From NCBI GenBank assembly GCA_964649195.1, contig CAZYPK010000008.1:1-64000 (forward strand): a stretch of 64,000 nt of DNA, written 5' to 3'. Below the pieces are notes generated by a model that did not search any database, was not told where the DNA came from, and saw only the letters and a program-made list of their open reading frames with translations. This document shows positions 20,773-30,766 of this stretch, in pieces. The translations under genes were made by a program, and so were the position numbers. Position 1 is the first letter of the stretch. Each line of letters opens with the position of its first letter. The DNA comes from JTS-RE9 sp964649195. GTDB lineage: Bacteria; Planctomycetota; Phycisphaerae; Phycisphaerales; Phycisphaeraceae.

Positions 20773-21010
20773 CAGGGCAAACGCATATGACTTCGGGAGG
20801 GCGAGGCTCGGGGAGGGCGAGGCTTGGGGAGGGCGAGGCTCCCGCCGAGCCGTCTGTTGACGAAGCCTGTCCGCAGGCTGAGGAAACAGAACTCGCGCGG
20901 AGGACCACCGGATATCGGCAGTGCAAGGCGCAAGTTTCTTCACTGGGCCTTTGAGGCCTCGTGAAGAACGGCTCAGCGGGAGCTTCGCCCTCCCATATGC
21001 GCCGGCCCTG
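20773..21010 (-). mobile_element. MITE-like element (copy 2, inverted orientation)
   Basis: A 238-base copy of the element at 11258-11479, in reverse orientation and nearly identical through its interior (for example GCAGTGCAAGGCGC and GATATCGGCAG). It starts CAGGGCAAACGCATATGACT and ends with CATATGCGCCGGCCCTG. The GGGAGGGCGAGGCT unit near its left end is present three times in tandem, versus two in copy 1 and one in copy 3. Flanks GCGGGCCTCC (20763-20772) and ACGGACCTCC (21011-21020) match at 8 of 10 positions, a decayed target duplication. Confidence 0.82.
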
Positions 21011-21040
21011 ACGGACCTCCGCTCCACAGCCAAACAATCA

Positions 21041-21069
21041 TTGGCCTCTCCGCCTTCGCGTGCTATCAT
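21041..21069 (+). promoter_or_regulatory. Sigma-70-type promoter for the structured RNA
   Basis: The -35 hexamer TTGGCC (21041-21046) and the -10 hexamer TATCAT (21064-21069) are 17 bases apart. Transcription would start near 21076, directly in front of the structured RNA and outside the MITE. Confidence 0.6.
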
Positions 21070-21076
21070 TCATTCA

Positions 21077-21316
21077 GACAAGTGAAGAATGTTTTCGCCT
21101 GCGGGGTTCGAGTATCGGAGGATATTTTGCTCGAACCTGAGAACCCCAGGGGAGCTTCGTCCGGGCGCGATGGTCAAGCCGCCATGAGCGGAAGGCCGGG
21201 ACGACTCGGCAACGCACCCACCTGAAATTGGGGTTCGAGCAAAACCTTCAAACGGCCCATGTGGACGAAAACGGAATCGCTTGACTCGGCCCGCCGCAAG
21301 GCGGGCCGCTTTTTTA
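21077..21316 (+). ncRNA. Structured RNA upstream of cysE: 6S-like RNA or cis-regulatory leader
   Basis: A gene-free stretch bounded by a promoter and an intrinsic terminator folds into a long rod. TTTTGCTCGAACC (21125-21137) pairs perfectly with GGTTCGAGCAAAA (21232-21244), CAGGGG near 21147 pairs with CCACCTG near 21218, and TCGTCC (21157) pairs with GGACGA (21199). A competing hairpin uses GGTTCGAG (21105-21112) with CTCGAACC (21130-21137), so the two folds exclude each other. The rod shape, the GCCTGCGGGGTTCG start and a CCACCTGAA segment recall 6S RNA. The position before cysE, the CGGCAAC motif and the switchable helices would instead fit a riboswitch-type leader. I cannot decide between them. 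Confidence 0.5.
21288..21315 (+). terminator. Rho-independent terminator after the structured RNA
   Basis: GGCCCGCC-GCAA-GGCGGGCC forms an 8-bp GC stem followed by GC and six T residues. It ends transcription 67 bases before the cysE start, either as the end of a stand-alone RNA or as an attenuator. Confidence 0.8.
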
Positions 21317-21382
21317 TGCGGGGGTGTCCCGGCACGGCGACTTGAAGTCGCCGTGCCGAGATGCCCCCGTTACCATTGCCCC

Positions 21383-22363
21383 ATGCCTTCCAACGATTCC
21401 AATCCTTCCCTTGATGAACTGGTCCATCGCATCGTCGAAAGCTATCACGCCGACACGCGAACGCAGCATCTGGATTCGAGCTTTCTTCCCAGCCGGTCGC
21501 GCACCATCGAGGTCATTGAACTGCTCCGGCAGCTCATGTTCCCCGGCTTCTTCGATTCGCAGCGGCTGACCTCCAAACACATTCACTACCACGCCGGCGA
21601 ACTGCTCAACCGCATCCGCGATCTGCTTTACGAACAGATTCGCCAGGCCCTCCGCTACGACGAAGCCCGGCAAAACGGCAAGGCCAGCGGCGAGGCATGC
21701 GACTCCTGCGACGCCCAGGCTGATCGCGTCACCCTCACCTTCCTCGATCGCATTCCGCACCTTCGCCGCATGCTCGCCCTCGATGTGCAGGCCGCCTTCG
21801 ACGGCGATCCCGCGGCCGCCTCGACCGATGAAACCATCTTCTGCTACCCAGGCATCGATGCGATCTTCATCCACCGCATCGCCCACGAGTTTTACCTGCT
21901 GAAGATTCCGCTGCTGCCCCGCATCATCAGCGAGTACGCCCACAACGAAACCGGCATCGACATCCACCCCGGCGCCACCATCGGCGAATCGTTCTTCATC
22001 GACCACGGCACCGGCGTCGTCATCGGCGAAACCTGCGACATCGGCCACCGCGTCAAGATCTACCAGGGCGTCACCCTCGGCGCCAAATCCACGCGCGGCG
22101 GCCAGGCCTACAAGGGCCTCAAGCGACACCCCACCGTCGAAGACGATGTCACCATCTACGGCGGCGCGATCATCCTCGGCGGCGATGTCGTCATCGGCCA
22201 GGGCTCGACCATCGGCGGCTCCGTCTTCCTCACCCAGTCCGTTCCGCCGGGCCACCTCGTCACCATGAAGCAACCCGAACTGACCATCAACCCCGACAAA
22301 CGCGCCCAGCGCATGATGGCCAAGCGCGATGCGGATGATCTGTGGCTGGGTGAAGGCATCTGA
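21383..22363 (+). CDS. cysE: Serine O-acetyltransferase
   Basis: A 326-residue enzyme making O-acetylserine from serine and acetyl-CoA, the committed step of cysteine synthesis. The N-terminal 150 residues are helical. The C-terminal half is a left-handed beta-helix of hexapeptide repeats: GIDIHPGATIGESFFIDHGT, GVVIGETCDIGHRVKIYQGV and VTIYGGAIILGGDVVIG. The catalytic His is in DHGTG. It resembles the longer EpsC-type form. The start ATG 21383 (MPSNDSNPSLDELV) avoids an upstream reading through a terminator. Its TGA stop is the first codon of a short TCCGAGT repeat shared with 61707-61880. Confidence 0.95.
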   Translation: MPSNDSNPSLDELVHRIVESYHADTRTQHLDSSFLPSRSRTIEVIELLRQLMFPGFFDSQRLTSKHIHYHAGELLNRIRDLLYEQIRQALRYDEARQNGKASGEACDSCDAQADRVTLTFLDRIPHLRRMLALDVQAAFDGDPAAASTDETIFCYPGIDAIFIHRIAHEFYLLKIPLLPRIISEYAHNETGIDIHPGATIGESFFIDHGTGVVIGETCDIGHRVKIYQGVTLGAKSTRGGQAYKGLKRHPTVEDDVTIYGGAIILGGDVVIGQGSTIGGSVFLTQSVPPGHLVTMKQPELTINPDKRAQRMMAKRDADDLWLGEGI

Positions 22364-22428
22364 AAAGTTCCGAGTTCCGAGTTCCGAGTTTCGTGTTGCA
22401 AGGCAGCGAGCCGGGGCGTATCGCCCCG

Positions 22429-22947
22429 ATGAACCCCACAAACAAAATGACCCCGCTACAACCGCACAACCCGCAGCCAACGAAGGCGGACGACCTCACC
22501 GGCCTGCGCTGCCCGAAGTGTGATTACGAACTGACCGCGTTGTCGCACACTCAATGTCCCGAATGCGGGACCGCATTTCACCCGCAGGAACTGAGGGCGG
22601 AGCAGACGTGGGATAATCTGCGATTCCGCAGGACGGCGAAGCGGCTGCTCGTCATAACATCAACCACCGTGGCGCTGCAATTGATCGCGTTCGCACAATT
22701 TCATGGTTCGATCTTCACCAAGCTGACCGGCGGCCCTTCGTTCATCAGCAAACTCGCGGATCATCTTGTTGATCTCTGTCAGTCGTTGCCTTGCTTCGTC
22801 CATCCGTTGATCGGCTTGCTTTCGTTTGTGGTCACCATCAATGCCGCCGACGCCCAGGCGCCACGATCCGCACTGATCGCGTTCATCGGATGCATCATCA
22901 GTGGTGTCGGACTGATATTGATGTGGTTGATGATTCCGATTCATTGA
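22429..22947 (+). CDS. Zinc-ribbon membrane protein, paralogue 1
   Basis: A 172-residue hypothetical protein from ATG 22429 (22447 is possible). A four-Cys zinc ribbon LTGLRCPKCDYELTAL plus CPECG lies near residues 25-47. Two or three hydrophobic segments follow (LLVITSTTVALQLIAF, PLIGLLSFVV, FIGCIISGVGLILMW). The next gene repeats the same plan. The ribbon is probably cytoplasmic. No function is known to me. Confidence 0.75.
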   Translation: MNPTNKMTPLQPHNPQPTKADDLTGLRCPKCDYELTALSHTQCPECGTAFHPQELRAEQTWDNLRFRRTAKRLLVITSTTVALQLIAFAQFHGSIFTKLTGGPSFISKLADHLVDLCQSLPCFVHPLIGLLSFVVTINAADAQAPRSALIAFIGCIISGVGLILMWLMIPIH

Positions 22948-22983
22948 TGCAACGAACACAGCGAGCCGGGACGTATCGCCCCG

Positions 22984-23499
22984 ATGAAATCCGCAGAAAT
23001 AATCATGCCCCAACAACACGGCAACCCGCAGACACTTGACGCGGAAGAGCTCACCGGCCTGCGCTGTCCCGCTTGCGACTACGACCTGACCGGATCAACG
23101 CAGGCGAAATGTCCCGAATGTGGCGCGAGTTTCATACCCATTGAGCTTCGAATTTCCAGTCTCAAGTGGCGCGAAGATCAAGCCTTCATTGATCGATCCG
23201 TGCGATGGACTTTTATGGCGGCGGCCATTCTGCTGGCCATTCAGATTTCGATTCAAGGCATTATTGCGCTGAAGCCCGCAGACTATGAGATACCTCAAAG
23301 CCTTGAGTTCACCATAGGATTTCTGCTGCTCCCACTGGTCATTGCAGGTCATCCTCTTTTGTTATTGTTCGCAGTGGCTGAGTTCTTCTGGGCCAGGCGA
23401 CCCCGAGTGCAACGTGCAATGATGTGGAGTTTGATCGCTTTCCTCGTCTCTGTTTCTGGCATCATTCATTTCAGCATCACTTTTCTGGCGATCAGGTGA
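22984..23499 (+). CDS. Zinc-ribbon membrane protein, paralogue 2
   Basis: A 171-residue paralogue of the preceding gene. The zinc ribbon is LTGLRCPACDYDLTGS with CPECGASF, followed by three hydrophobic segments (FMAAAILLAIQISIQGII, FLLLPLVIAGHPLLLLF, LIAFLVSVSGIIHFSI). The leader repeats CGAGCCGGGACGTATCGCCC, almost the same as before paralogue 1, so the duplication unit includes the 5' region. A third member with the ribbon at the C-terminus is at 51239. Confidence 0.75.
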   Translation: MKSAEIIMPQQHGNPQTLDAEELTGLRCPACDYDLTGSTQAKCPECGASFIPIELRISSLKWREDQAFIDRSVRWTFMAAAILLAIQISIQGIIALKPADYEIPQSLEFTIGFLLLPLVIAGHPLLLLFAVAEFFWARRPRVQRAMMWSLIAFLVSVSGIIHFSITFLAIR

Positions 23500-23585
23500 G
23501 CTTGCCGATTTTCGTTTTGTCATCGGGCCGGCACGGCCCGGATCGCTCGCTCGCTGCTTTTCCATCTCGCGCCTATGATTCCTTC

Positions 23586-24275
23586 ATGTCCGAGACGTTG
23601 ACCATTGATTTCCGCCGGCCGGTGCCGCTGTTTCCCTTGCCCAACTGCGTTTTGCTGCCGCACGCGACGATTCCGCTGCACATCTTCGAGCCTCGCTATC
23701 GCAGAATGACCAACGACGCCCTGGACAGTCGCGGGCTGATTGCGATGGCTTCGTTCGAAGGCGACCGGTGGAAGGCGGATTACGAGGGCAACCCGCCGCT
23801 GCGGGAGCATGTGTGCGTCGGGTACATCGTCAGGCATCAGAGGCTTGATGATGGCCGGATCAATCTGCTGCTTCAGGGCGCCTGCCGGGCGAGGATTCAC
23901 GAGGAGGTTCGCAGCCATCCGTACCGCAAGGCGCTGCTCGAACCGATCGAGCGCGAGTCGCCGATGGAGATCGATCTGGCGGAGCATCGCGTGCGGCTGG
24001 AGGAACTGCTCAATGATCCGATTCTCAAGGAGCTTTCCAGCATTGCCGCGGTGCAGAACTGGCTCAGCCGGGAGATACCGACCAACGCCCTGATCGATCT
24101 GACGACGATGACGGCGTGCGATGATTTTGATGACCGCTACGCGATGCTGGCCCAGAGCGATGCGGAGGCGCGGGCGATGTGGCTGGAGAAATGGCTGTGC
24201 GCCACCCGGCAGACGCTGCGCACGGCGAAGAAGTTTGAGCCGCCGCCGCTGGCGGATCGGTTGAATGTGAATTGA
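23586..24275 (+). CDS. LON N-terminal (substrate-binding) domain protein
   Basis: A 229-residue stand-alone LON substrate-binding domain protein: VPLFPLPNCVLLPHATIPLH, IFEPRYRRM, VGYIVRHQRLDDGRINLLLQ and a helical C-terminal part. It lacks the AAA and protease domains of Lon. Such proteins are widespread and may be adaptors or act in substrate recognition, but the role is unproven. It is convergent with purF, with a terminator in between. Confidence 0.9.
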   Translation: MSETLTIDFRRPVPLFPLPNCVLLPHATIPLHIFEPRYRRMTNDALDSRGLIAMASFEGDRWKADYEGNPPLREHVCVGYIVRHQRLDDGRINLLLQGACRARIHEEVRSHPYRKALLEPIERESPMEIDLAEHRVRLEELLNDPILKELSSIAAVQNWLSREIPTNALIDLTTMTACDDFDDRYAMLAQSDAEARAMWLEKWLCATRQTLRTAKKFEPPPLADRLNVN

Positions 24276-24280
24276 TATGA

Positions 24281-24308
24281 AGAAAAAACCCACCCACGGG
24301 AGTGGGTG
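24281..24308 (-). terminator. Terminator at the end of purF
   Basis: On the minus strand a 9-bp stem CCCACCCAC/GTGGGTGGG with a 4-base loop is followed by six T residues (AAAAAA at 24281-24286 on the plus strand). It lies 60 bases after the purF stop and could also slow transcripts arriving from the LON-domain gene. Confidence 0.8.
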
Positions 24309-24368
24309 GGCTTTGAGTGGTTCTCTTGCATCTCAAGCTGAAAGCTGATCGCTGACTGCTCTCCGCTT

Positions 24369-25781
24369 TTATGTGAACATCTTCATCTGATGCCGTTCCA
24401 GGCTCAGCTTGGTGACCGGCCTGCCTACTTCGATGCGGTATTCGCCGCTGAAGCAGGCGGTGCAGTACTGGTTCTTCGGCCGGCTGACGCTTTGCAGCAT
24501 GCCGTCGATGGAGAGGTAGTGCAGACTGTCCACGTTGAGGAATTCGCGGATCTGCTCGACGGTGCGGTTGGTGGCGATCAGGTCCTTGGGGTCGGGGAAG
24601 TCGATGCCGAAGTAGCAGGCGTGGCGGATGGGCGGGCAACTGATGCGCAGGTGAATCTCGCAGGCGCCGGCCCGGCGGAGCTGTTCCATCTTGCCGCGGG
24701 TGGTGGTGCCGCGCACGATGGAATCATCGACGACGATGATCCGCTTGCCGCGCACCACTTCCTCGACGACGTTGAGCTTGAGCTGCACCGCGTCCTTCCG
24801 CAGTTGTTCGGTGGGTTGAATGAAGGTGCGGCCGACGTAGCGGTTGGGCACGATGCCTTCGCGGAAGGGAATCCTGCTGGCGCGGGCGTAGCCCAGCGCC
24901 GCCGAGCGGCCCGAATCGGGCATGGGGATGACGTAATCGGCATCGACATGCGATTCGAGGGCGAGCTTTTCGCCGAGCCTTTCGCGGACGATCTGCACCG
25001 TGTCGCCGAAGAGGCGAGAACTGGGATTGGCAAAATAGATGTGCTCGAAGATGCAATGCGCAGGCTGCTGCACATCGGCGAAGCGGCGGGACTTCACGCC
25101 TGCATCGCTGAGCGTGACAATCTCGCCCGGCTCCACTTCACGAACCGTCGTCGCGCCGATCGCATCGAGCGCCACCGTCTCGCTGGCCACGCAGTCGTGG
25201 CCATCCCTGGTCTTGCCCAGCACCAGCGGACGCCAGCCCCAGGGATCGCGCAGGGCTTCGATGCGATCGTTGAAAAGGAAGACGAGGCTGTAGGCGCCTT
25301 GCAGATGGGTCATCGCCTCGGCGATCGGATCAGACTTGGAAAGGTGATGGGAGGCGAGCAGGTGAACGATGACTTCGGTGTCGGTGGTGGTGTGGAAGAT
25401 GTGGCCGCGTTCTTCGTAGTCGCGGCGGAGGAGGGTGGCGTTGATGAGGTTGCCGTTGTGCGCCAGGGCGACCTGTCCGCCGATGTATTCTTCGAGCAGG
25501 GGCTGGGCGTTGCAGGCCCGGCTGGAGCCGGTGGTGGAGTAGCGGTTGTGCCCGATGGCGGCGGTGCCTTTGAGTTTGGAGAGGACGGCGGGGGTGAAGA
25601 CTTCGGGCACGAGGCCCATGCCGGTGTGGGCGTTGAGCATCACGCCATCGGTGACGGCGATGCCTGCGGATTCCTGGCCGCGATGCTGCTGGGCAAACAT
25701 CCCGACATAGGTGAGATGGGCGGCGTCGGGCGCTCCCCAGACACCGAAGACGCCGCACTTATCCTTTTTCTCGCCAGTCAT
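24369..25781 (-). CDS. purF: Amidophosphoribosyltransferase
   Basis: A 470-residue enzyme for the first committed step of purine synthesis, making phosphoribosylamine from PRPP and glutamine. Propeptide MTGEKKDK precedes the catalytic Cys (CGVFGVWG). The Ntn glutaminase part shows QHRGQESAGIA and GHNRYSTTG; the PRPP loop is RIIVVDDSIVRGTTT near residue 360. Four Cys in the pattern of the Fe-S-containing Bacillus type are visible: AHCIFEHIYF, HACYFG and the YCTACF pair. It is a single gene with its own terminator. Confidence 0.97.
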   Translation of the reverse strand: MTGEKKDKCGVFGVWGAPDAAHLTYVGMFAQQHRGQESAGIAVTDGVMLNAHTGMGLVPEVFTPAVLSKLKGTAAIGHNRYSTTGSSRACNAQPLLEEYIGGQVALAHNGNLINATLLRRDYEERGHIFHTTTDTEVIVHLLASHHLSKSDPIAEAMTHLQGAYSLVFLFNDRIEALRDPWGWRPLVLGKTRDGHDCVASETVALDAIGATTVREVEPGEIVTLSDAGVKSRRFADVQQPAHCIFEHIYFANPSSRLFGDTVQIVRERLGEKLALESHVDADYVIPMPDSGRSAALGYARASRIPFREGIVPNRYVGRTFIQPTEQLRKDAVQLKLNVVEEVVRGKRIIVVDDSIVRGTTTRGKMEQLRRAGACEIHLRISCPPIRHACYFGIDFPDPKDLIATNRTVEQIREFLNVDSLHYLSIDGMLQSVSRPKNQYCTACFSGEYRIEVGRPVTKLSLERHQMKMFT

Positions 25782-25970
25782 AGAGGGCCATCCTGACTTA
25801 AAGACGAACGGTAACGGAGTGAGGCGGTTCGGTCAACAAGGCGAACGCATCATTCATCAGTGAAGGCGATCATTTTCCCGCCGCTTGCGGCGTAGCGCCG
25901 TCAGTGCGAAAGATCATCCCACACATCAAACACCTCCGTTGAATCACCCCATTTCAATTACGATGTCGCC

Positions 25971-27554
25971 ATGTCCACGACCACCACGATGAGCACCGGC
26001 GCCATGATTCGCTGGGGCGGCCTGATCGCCGGTCCTGTGCTGGCGCTGCTGGCCTACTTTTTTCTGCCGCAGGAGTACGCGGGCGTTGAAGGGAAGATGG
26101 TCCCCTTCTCCGCCGCCGGCCGGGCCACGCTGGCGATGATGATCTGGATGGCGACGTGGTGGCTGACCGAGGCGGTGGATATCGAAGTGACCGCGCTGTT
26201 GCCGCTGGCGACGTTCGGTTTGCTGGGCATCGCCTCCATGAAGGCCGCCGCCGCGCCTTATGCGGATGACACGATCTTCCTCTTCATGGGCGGCTTCCTG
26301 CTGGCGCTTTCCATGCAGCGCTGGGGGCTGGACAAACGCATCGCCCTGACCACGCTGCGCATGGTCGGCACGAAGCCGGCGAACATGATCGCCGGCTTCA
26401 TGATCGCCACCGGCCTGCTCTCCGCCTTCGTCTCCAACACCGCCACCGCCGCCATGATGATGCCCATCGCCATGAGCGTCATCGCCCTGATCGAACATCA
26501 GACGCGAACCACGACAACCGAAAACGACCCCGAAAAAAGTGCGGCAAGCGAACGCGATCTCCGAAATCTTTCCGTCGCCCTGCTCCTGGCCATCGCCTAC
26601 AGCGCCTCCATCGGAGGCATCGCCACCATCATCGGCACTCCGCCCAATGTGATCCTCGTCGGCTTCCTCAAGGAAAAAATCGATGAGAAATACCGCATCG
26701 ACATCAGCTTCCACCAGTGGCTCAAGATCGGCATCCCGCTGACGATCATCTTTCTGCCGCTGGTCTGGCTCATCCTCACGCGCCTGCTTTTCCCGGTGAA
26801 AATGCAGCGCATCGAAGGCGGCCATGAACTGATCGAGCGCGAGTACCGCAAGCTGGGCAAGCTCAATCGCGGCGAAAAGATCACCTTCATCGTCTTCACG
26901 CTCACCGCCCTGCTCTGGATCACGCGCCCGTGGCTGAGCCGGATCGGCTGGGGCGAAGGCGACCATCGCACCTTGCCGCTCAAAGGCCTCAGCGATGCGG
27001 GCATTGCGATGCTGGCCGGCCTCGTGCTGTTCGTCACCCCGGTGAACCGGTCGCAGCGACAGTTCACCATGAACTGGGCCACGGCGGTGAAATTGCCCTG
27101 GGGGATCCTCATCCTCTTCGGCGGCGGCCTGAGCCTCGCCGCCGCAGTGCAGGCCAACGGCGTGGCGCAGTTCATCGGCAGCCAGACGGCGATCTTCCAG
27201 GGCGCTTCGCCGCTGGTCGTCGTGATCGTCATCACCACGATGGTCATCTTCCTCACCGAGCTGACCTCCAACACCGCGACGACCGCGGCGCTGCTCCCGG
27301 TGATGGCCGCCCTGGCGCCGGGACTGGGCGTGCATCCTTATCTGCTTGCGTTCCCCACCGCCATCGCCGCCTCCTGCGCCTTCATGCTCCCCGTCGCCAC
27401 GCCGCCCAACGCCATCGTCTTCGCCTCGGGCCACGTCACCATCCCGCAGATGTGCAAGGCGGGGTTCTGGCTCAACATCATCGGCATCGTGCTCATCACC
27501 CTGCTGGCGATGCTCGTGCTGGGACCGGCGCTGGGCGTGGACTTGTTTGCGTGA
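25971..27554 (+). CDS. DASS/SLC13-family transporter
   Basis: A 527-residue polytopic inner-membrane protein of the divalent anion:Na+ symporter family. Two inverted-repeat signature loops are visible: VSNTATAAMMMPIAMSV near residue 145 and LTSNTATTAALLPVMAAL near 430. These hold the SNT motifs that bind sodium and carboxylate. About 11 to 13 hydrophobic segments are present. Likely substrates are dicarboxylates, but sulfate and other anions are possible. It is divergent from purF. Confidence 0.9.
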   Translation: MSTTTTMSTGAMIRWGGLIAGPVLALLAYFFLPQEYAGVEGKMVPFSAAGRATLAMMIWMATWWLTEAVDIEVTALLPLATFGLLGIASMKAAAAPYADDTIFLFMGGFLLALSMQRWGLDKRIALTTLRMVGTKPANMIAGFMIATGLLSAFVSNTATAAMMMPIAMSVIALIEHQTRTTTTENDPEKSAASERDLRNLSVALLLAIAYSASIGGIATIIGTPPNVILVGFLKEKIDEKYRIDISFHQWLKIGIPLTIIFLPLVWLILTRLLFPVKMQRIEGGHELIEREYRKLGKLNRGEKITFIVFTLTALLWITRPWLSRIGWGEGDHRTLPLKGLSDAGIAMLAGLVLFVTPVNRSQRQFTMNWATAVKLPWGILILFGGGLSLAAAVQANGVAQFIGSQTAIFQGASPLVVVIVITTMVIFLTELTSNTATTAALLPVMAALAPGLGVHPYLLAFPTAIAASCAFMLPVATPPNAIVFASGHVTIPQMCKAGFWLNIIGIVLITLLAMLVLGPALGVDLFA

Positions 27555-27764
27555 TGGATTGGGAGACAGGAGACGGAAGACAGGAAACAGAGATTGGAAA
27601 TCTGAAATCTGAAATTTGAAATCTGAGATTGCCTGCTCCGCCATTTTGCAATTTTCATTTTGCAATGGCCATTGGCCATTCTCCCCCCTCCGTGCCTACG
27701 TGCCTTCGTGCCTCAATGCCTCTCGCCCCCTTTCCCCTTCCCCTTTTTCTGCTCTAATTCCCCC

Positions 27765-28532
27765 ATGAAACAGCAGGCATTCGAGATCGATCACCAGGGC
27801 GAAATGATTCGCGGCATGTCCTATCAGCCCGCGAAAACCACGCGGCATCCCACCGTCATTTTCCTGCACGGGTTCACCGGCCAGCGCATCGAGAACGGCT
27901 TCATGTTCGTGAAGCTCGGACGGGCGCTGGCGCAGGCGGGCATCGCGGCGATCACGTTCGACTTCATCAACTCCGGCGAGTCCGATGGCTCGTTCGATCG
28001 GATGCTCGTCACGCAACAGCTTGCCGATGTGCTGCGCGTCACCGAGTGGGCCCAGCGGCAGCCATTCGTCGATCGCGCCCGCCTGGGCCTGCTCGGTTTC
28101 AGCCTCGGCGGCATGCTCGCCGGCTGCGCCTCAGCCCGTGTGGACAGCTTCAAGTCGCTCGCCCTGCTCGCCCCGACCACCGAGCAGAACATCTGCCGTC
28201 ACGCCCGGCGCGAAGGCCGGAGCGATGCCTGCTCGATCATCTTCGGCCCGCACTGCCTGCACCCGAAGTTCTTCGAGGATGTCATCACGCTTAACTCGGT
28301 GGCGGATGTGGTGAAGCACCCGCGACCCACGCTGGTCGTGCAAGGCACGGAGGACACCGCCGTGCCGCCCGCGGTGTCGCAGCAGTTTGTCGATGCGATG
28401 AAGAAGGCGGAGGTGGAATGTGAAGTGAAAATGATCGAAGGGGCGGATCATCCCTTCGCCCATCCGGCGTGGCGGCATCAGTTGCAGATGGCGGTGGTTG
28501 CTTTTTTTGCGAAGACGCTCAATCGCAGATGA
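27765..28532 (+). CDS. Alpha/beta hydrolase
   Basis: A 255-residue cytosolic serine hydrolase. It has the oxyanion region VIFLHGFTGQ, the nucleophile elbow LLGFSLGGML (Ser near residue 113), the acid in VVQGTEDTAVP and the catalytic His in GADHPFAHP. The layout matches the small prolyl-oligopeptidase/acyl-esterase-like group. The substrate is unknown. The preceding gap 27555-27764 holds low-complexity text such as GAAATCTGAAATC and GTGCCTTCGTGCC, also seen near 61800. Confidence 0.88.
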   Translation: MKQQAFEIDHQGEMIRGMSYQPAKTTRHPTVIFLHGFTGQRIENGFMFVKLGRALAQAGIAAITFDFINSGESDGSFDRMLVTQQLADVLRVTEWAQRQPFVDRARLGLLGFSLGGMLAGCASARVDSFKSLALLAPTTEQNICRHARREGRSDACSIIFGPHCLHPKFFEDVITLNSVADVVKHPRPTLVVQGTEDTAVPPAVSQQFVDAMKKAEVECEVKMIEGADHPFAHPAWRHQLQMAVVAFFAKTLNRR

Positions 28533-28544
28533 ATGCGACTGGCC

Positions 28545-28696
28545 TAAGCCCCACCCGGAAGGGTGTGGGCCAACAGCCTCACGTATTTCCTAAGTTCTCG
28601 ACCGCGCAGCAAGTCTTTGTAGTGTGATCAAAGACCATTGGGCCCCAGACTTTCTTTCGTGCAACCCTTGGCCCGCGCCCTTCCGGGCGGGGCTTG
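28545..28696. repeat. Long imperfect inverted repeat with an inner hairpin
   Basis: TAAGCCCCACCCGGAAGGGT at 28545 matches the complement of the segment ending GGGCGGGGCTT at 28695. The centre has GTCTTTG (28612) with CAAAGAC (28629). The whole 152 bases fill the space between the convergent hydrolase and sigma-54 activator genes and may serve as a bidirectional RNA end. Confidence 0.7.
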
Positions 28697-28704
28697 AGCA
28701 AACA

Positions 28705-30252
<1,548 letters not shown>

Positions 30253-30286
30253 GGCGTCATTCTAGGGTTTGATCGCGGCGGTCGAT

Positions 30287-30478
30287 CAGGGCCGTTTGAT
30301 TCTCCTTCCCATCACCGGAAGCAAAAGCTCCAAATCACAGAATCCAAATCTCCAACAAACTCGAAAGCGAGCCGAAGCAGGCAAAACCGAGCCGAATCCG
30401 GATTCTGTTTGATTGTATTTTTCGTTTTGGAACTTGTTTGGAGTTTGAGATTTGCCATTTGGAACTTCCGACAACGTG
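30287..30478 (-). mobile_element. MITE-like element, CAGGACCG family (copy 2, partly degraded)
   Basis: An inverted copy of 17342-17560: it starts CAGGGCCGTTTGATTCTCC and shares the interior GGAAGCAAAAGCTCCAAATC and AAATCTCCAACAAAC. The right terminal repeat is missing or altered (ends CCGACAACGTG). It is flanked by GGCGGTCGAT at 30277-30286 and again at 30479-30488, consistent with a 10-base target duplication. Confidence 0.72.
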
Positions 30479-30488
30479 GGCGGTCGAT

Positions 30489-30694
30489 CAGGGTAAAAGC
30501 ATATGGGAGGGCGAGGCTCCCGCCGAGCCGTTCTTCACGAGGCCTCAAAGGCCGAGTGAAGAAAATCGCGCCTTGCACTCCCCCTGAACTGCTCATCTTC
30601 CGCACGAGTTCCGCTTTCATCGGCCCGCGGCGGGCCTCGAAAGCGGATCGGCTCGGCGGGAGCCTCGCCCTCCCAGTCATATGCTTTTACCCTG
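30489..30694 (+). mobile_element. MITE-like element with 10-bp target duplication (copy 3)
   Basis: A 206-base element starting CAGGGTAAAAGCATATGGGA and ending CATATGCTTTTACCCTG. Terminal inverted repeats are about 42 bases with one 4-base gap. The ends match copies 1 and 2 but the central 90 bases differ (CTGAACTGCTCATCTTCCGC). GGCGGTCGAT flanks it on both sides (30479-30488 and 30695-30704), so it sits in tandem with the preceding element at the same target. Together the two elements account for most of the 514-base gap before lepB. Confidence 0.85.
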
Positions 30695-30766
30695 GGCGGT
30701 CGATAACCGTGGCCAACCCCAACCCGCCGGGCACGCTACAATCTTTCGCCCTTGGAAAACAAGCCC

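Noticed and set aside
21125..21244. SAM-I riboswitch or RNase P RNA in the structured RNA upstream of cysE
   Set aside because: A CGGCAAC motif and a GTCCGGGC motif occur, but the other conserved positions of SAM-I and of RNase P (GAGGAAAGTCC, ACAGAA) are absent. Only a general structured-RNA call is kept.
25944..27665. Long minus-strand open frame across the DASS transporter
   Set aside because: Its translation is dominated by Arg, Asp, Gly, Gln and His, as expected for the antisense of a GC-rich membrane protein. The plus-strand frame has family motifs.
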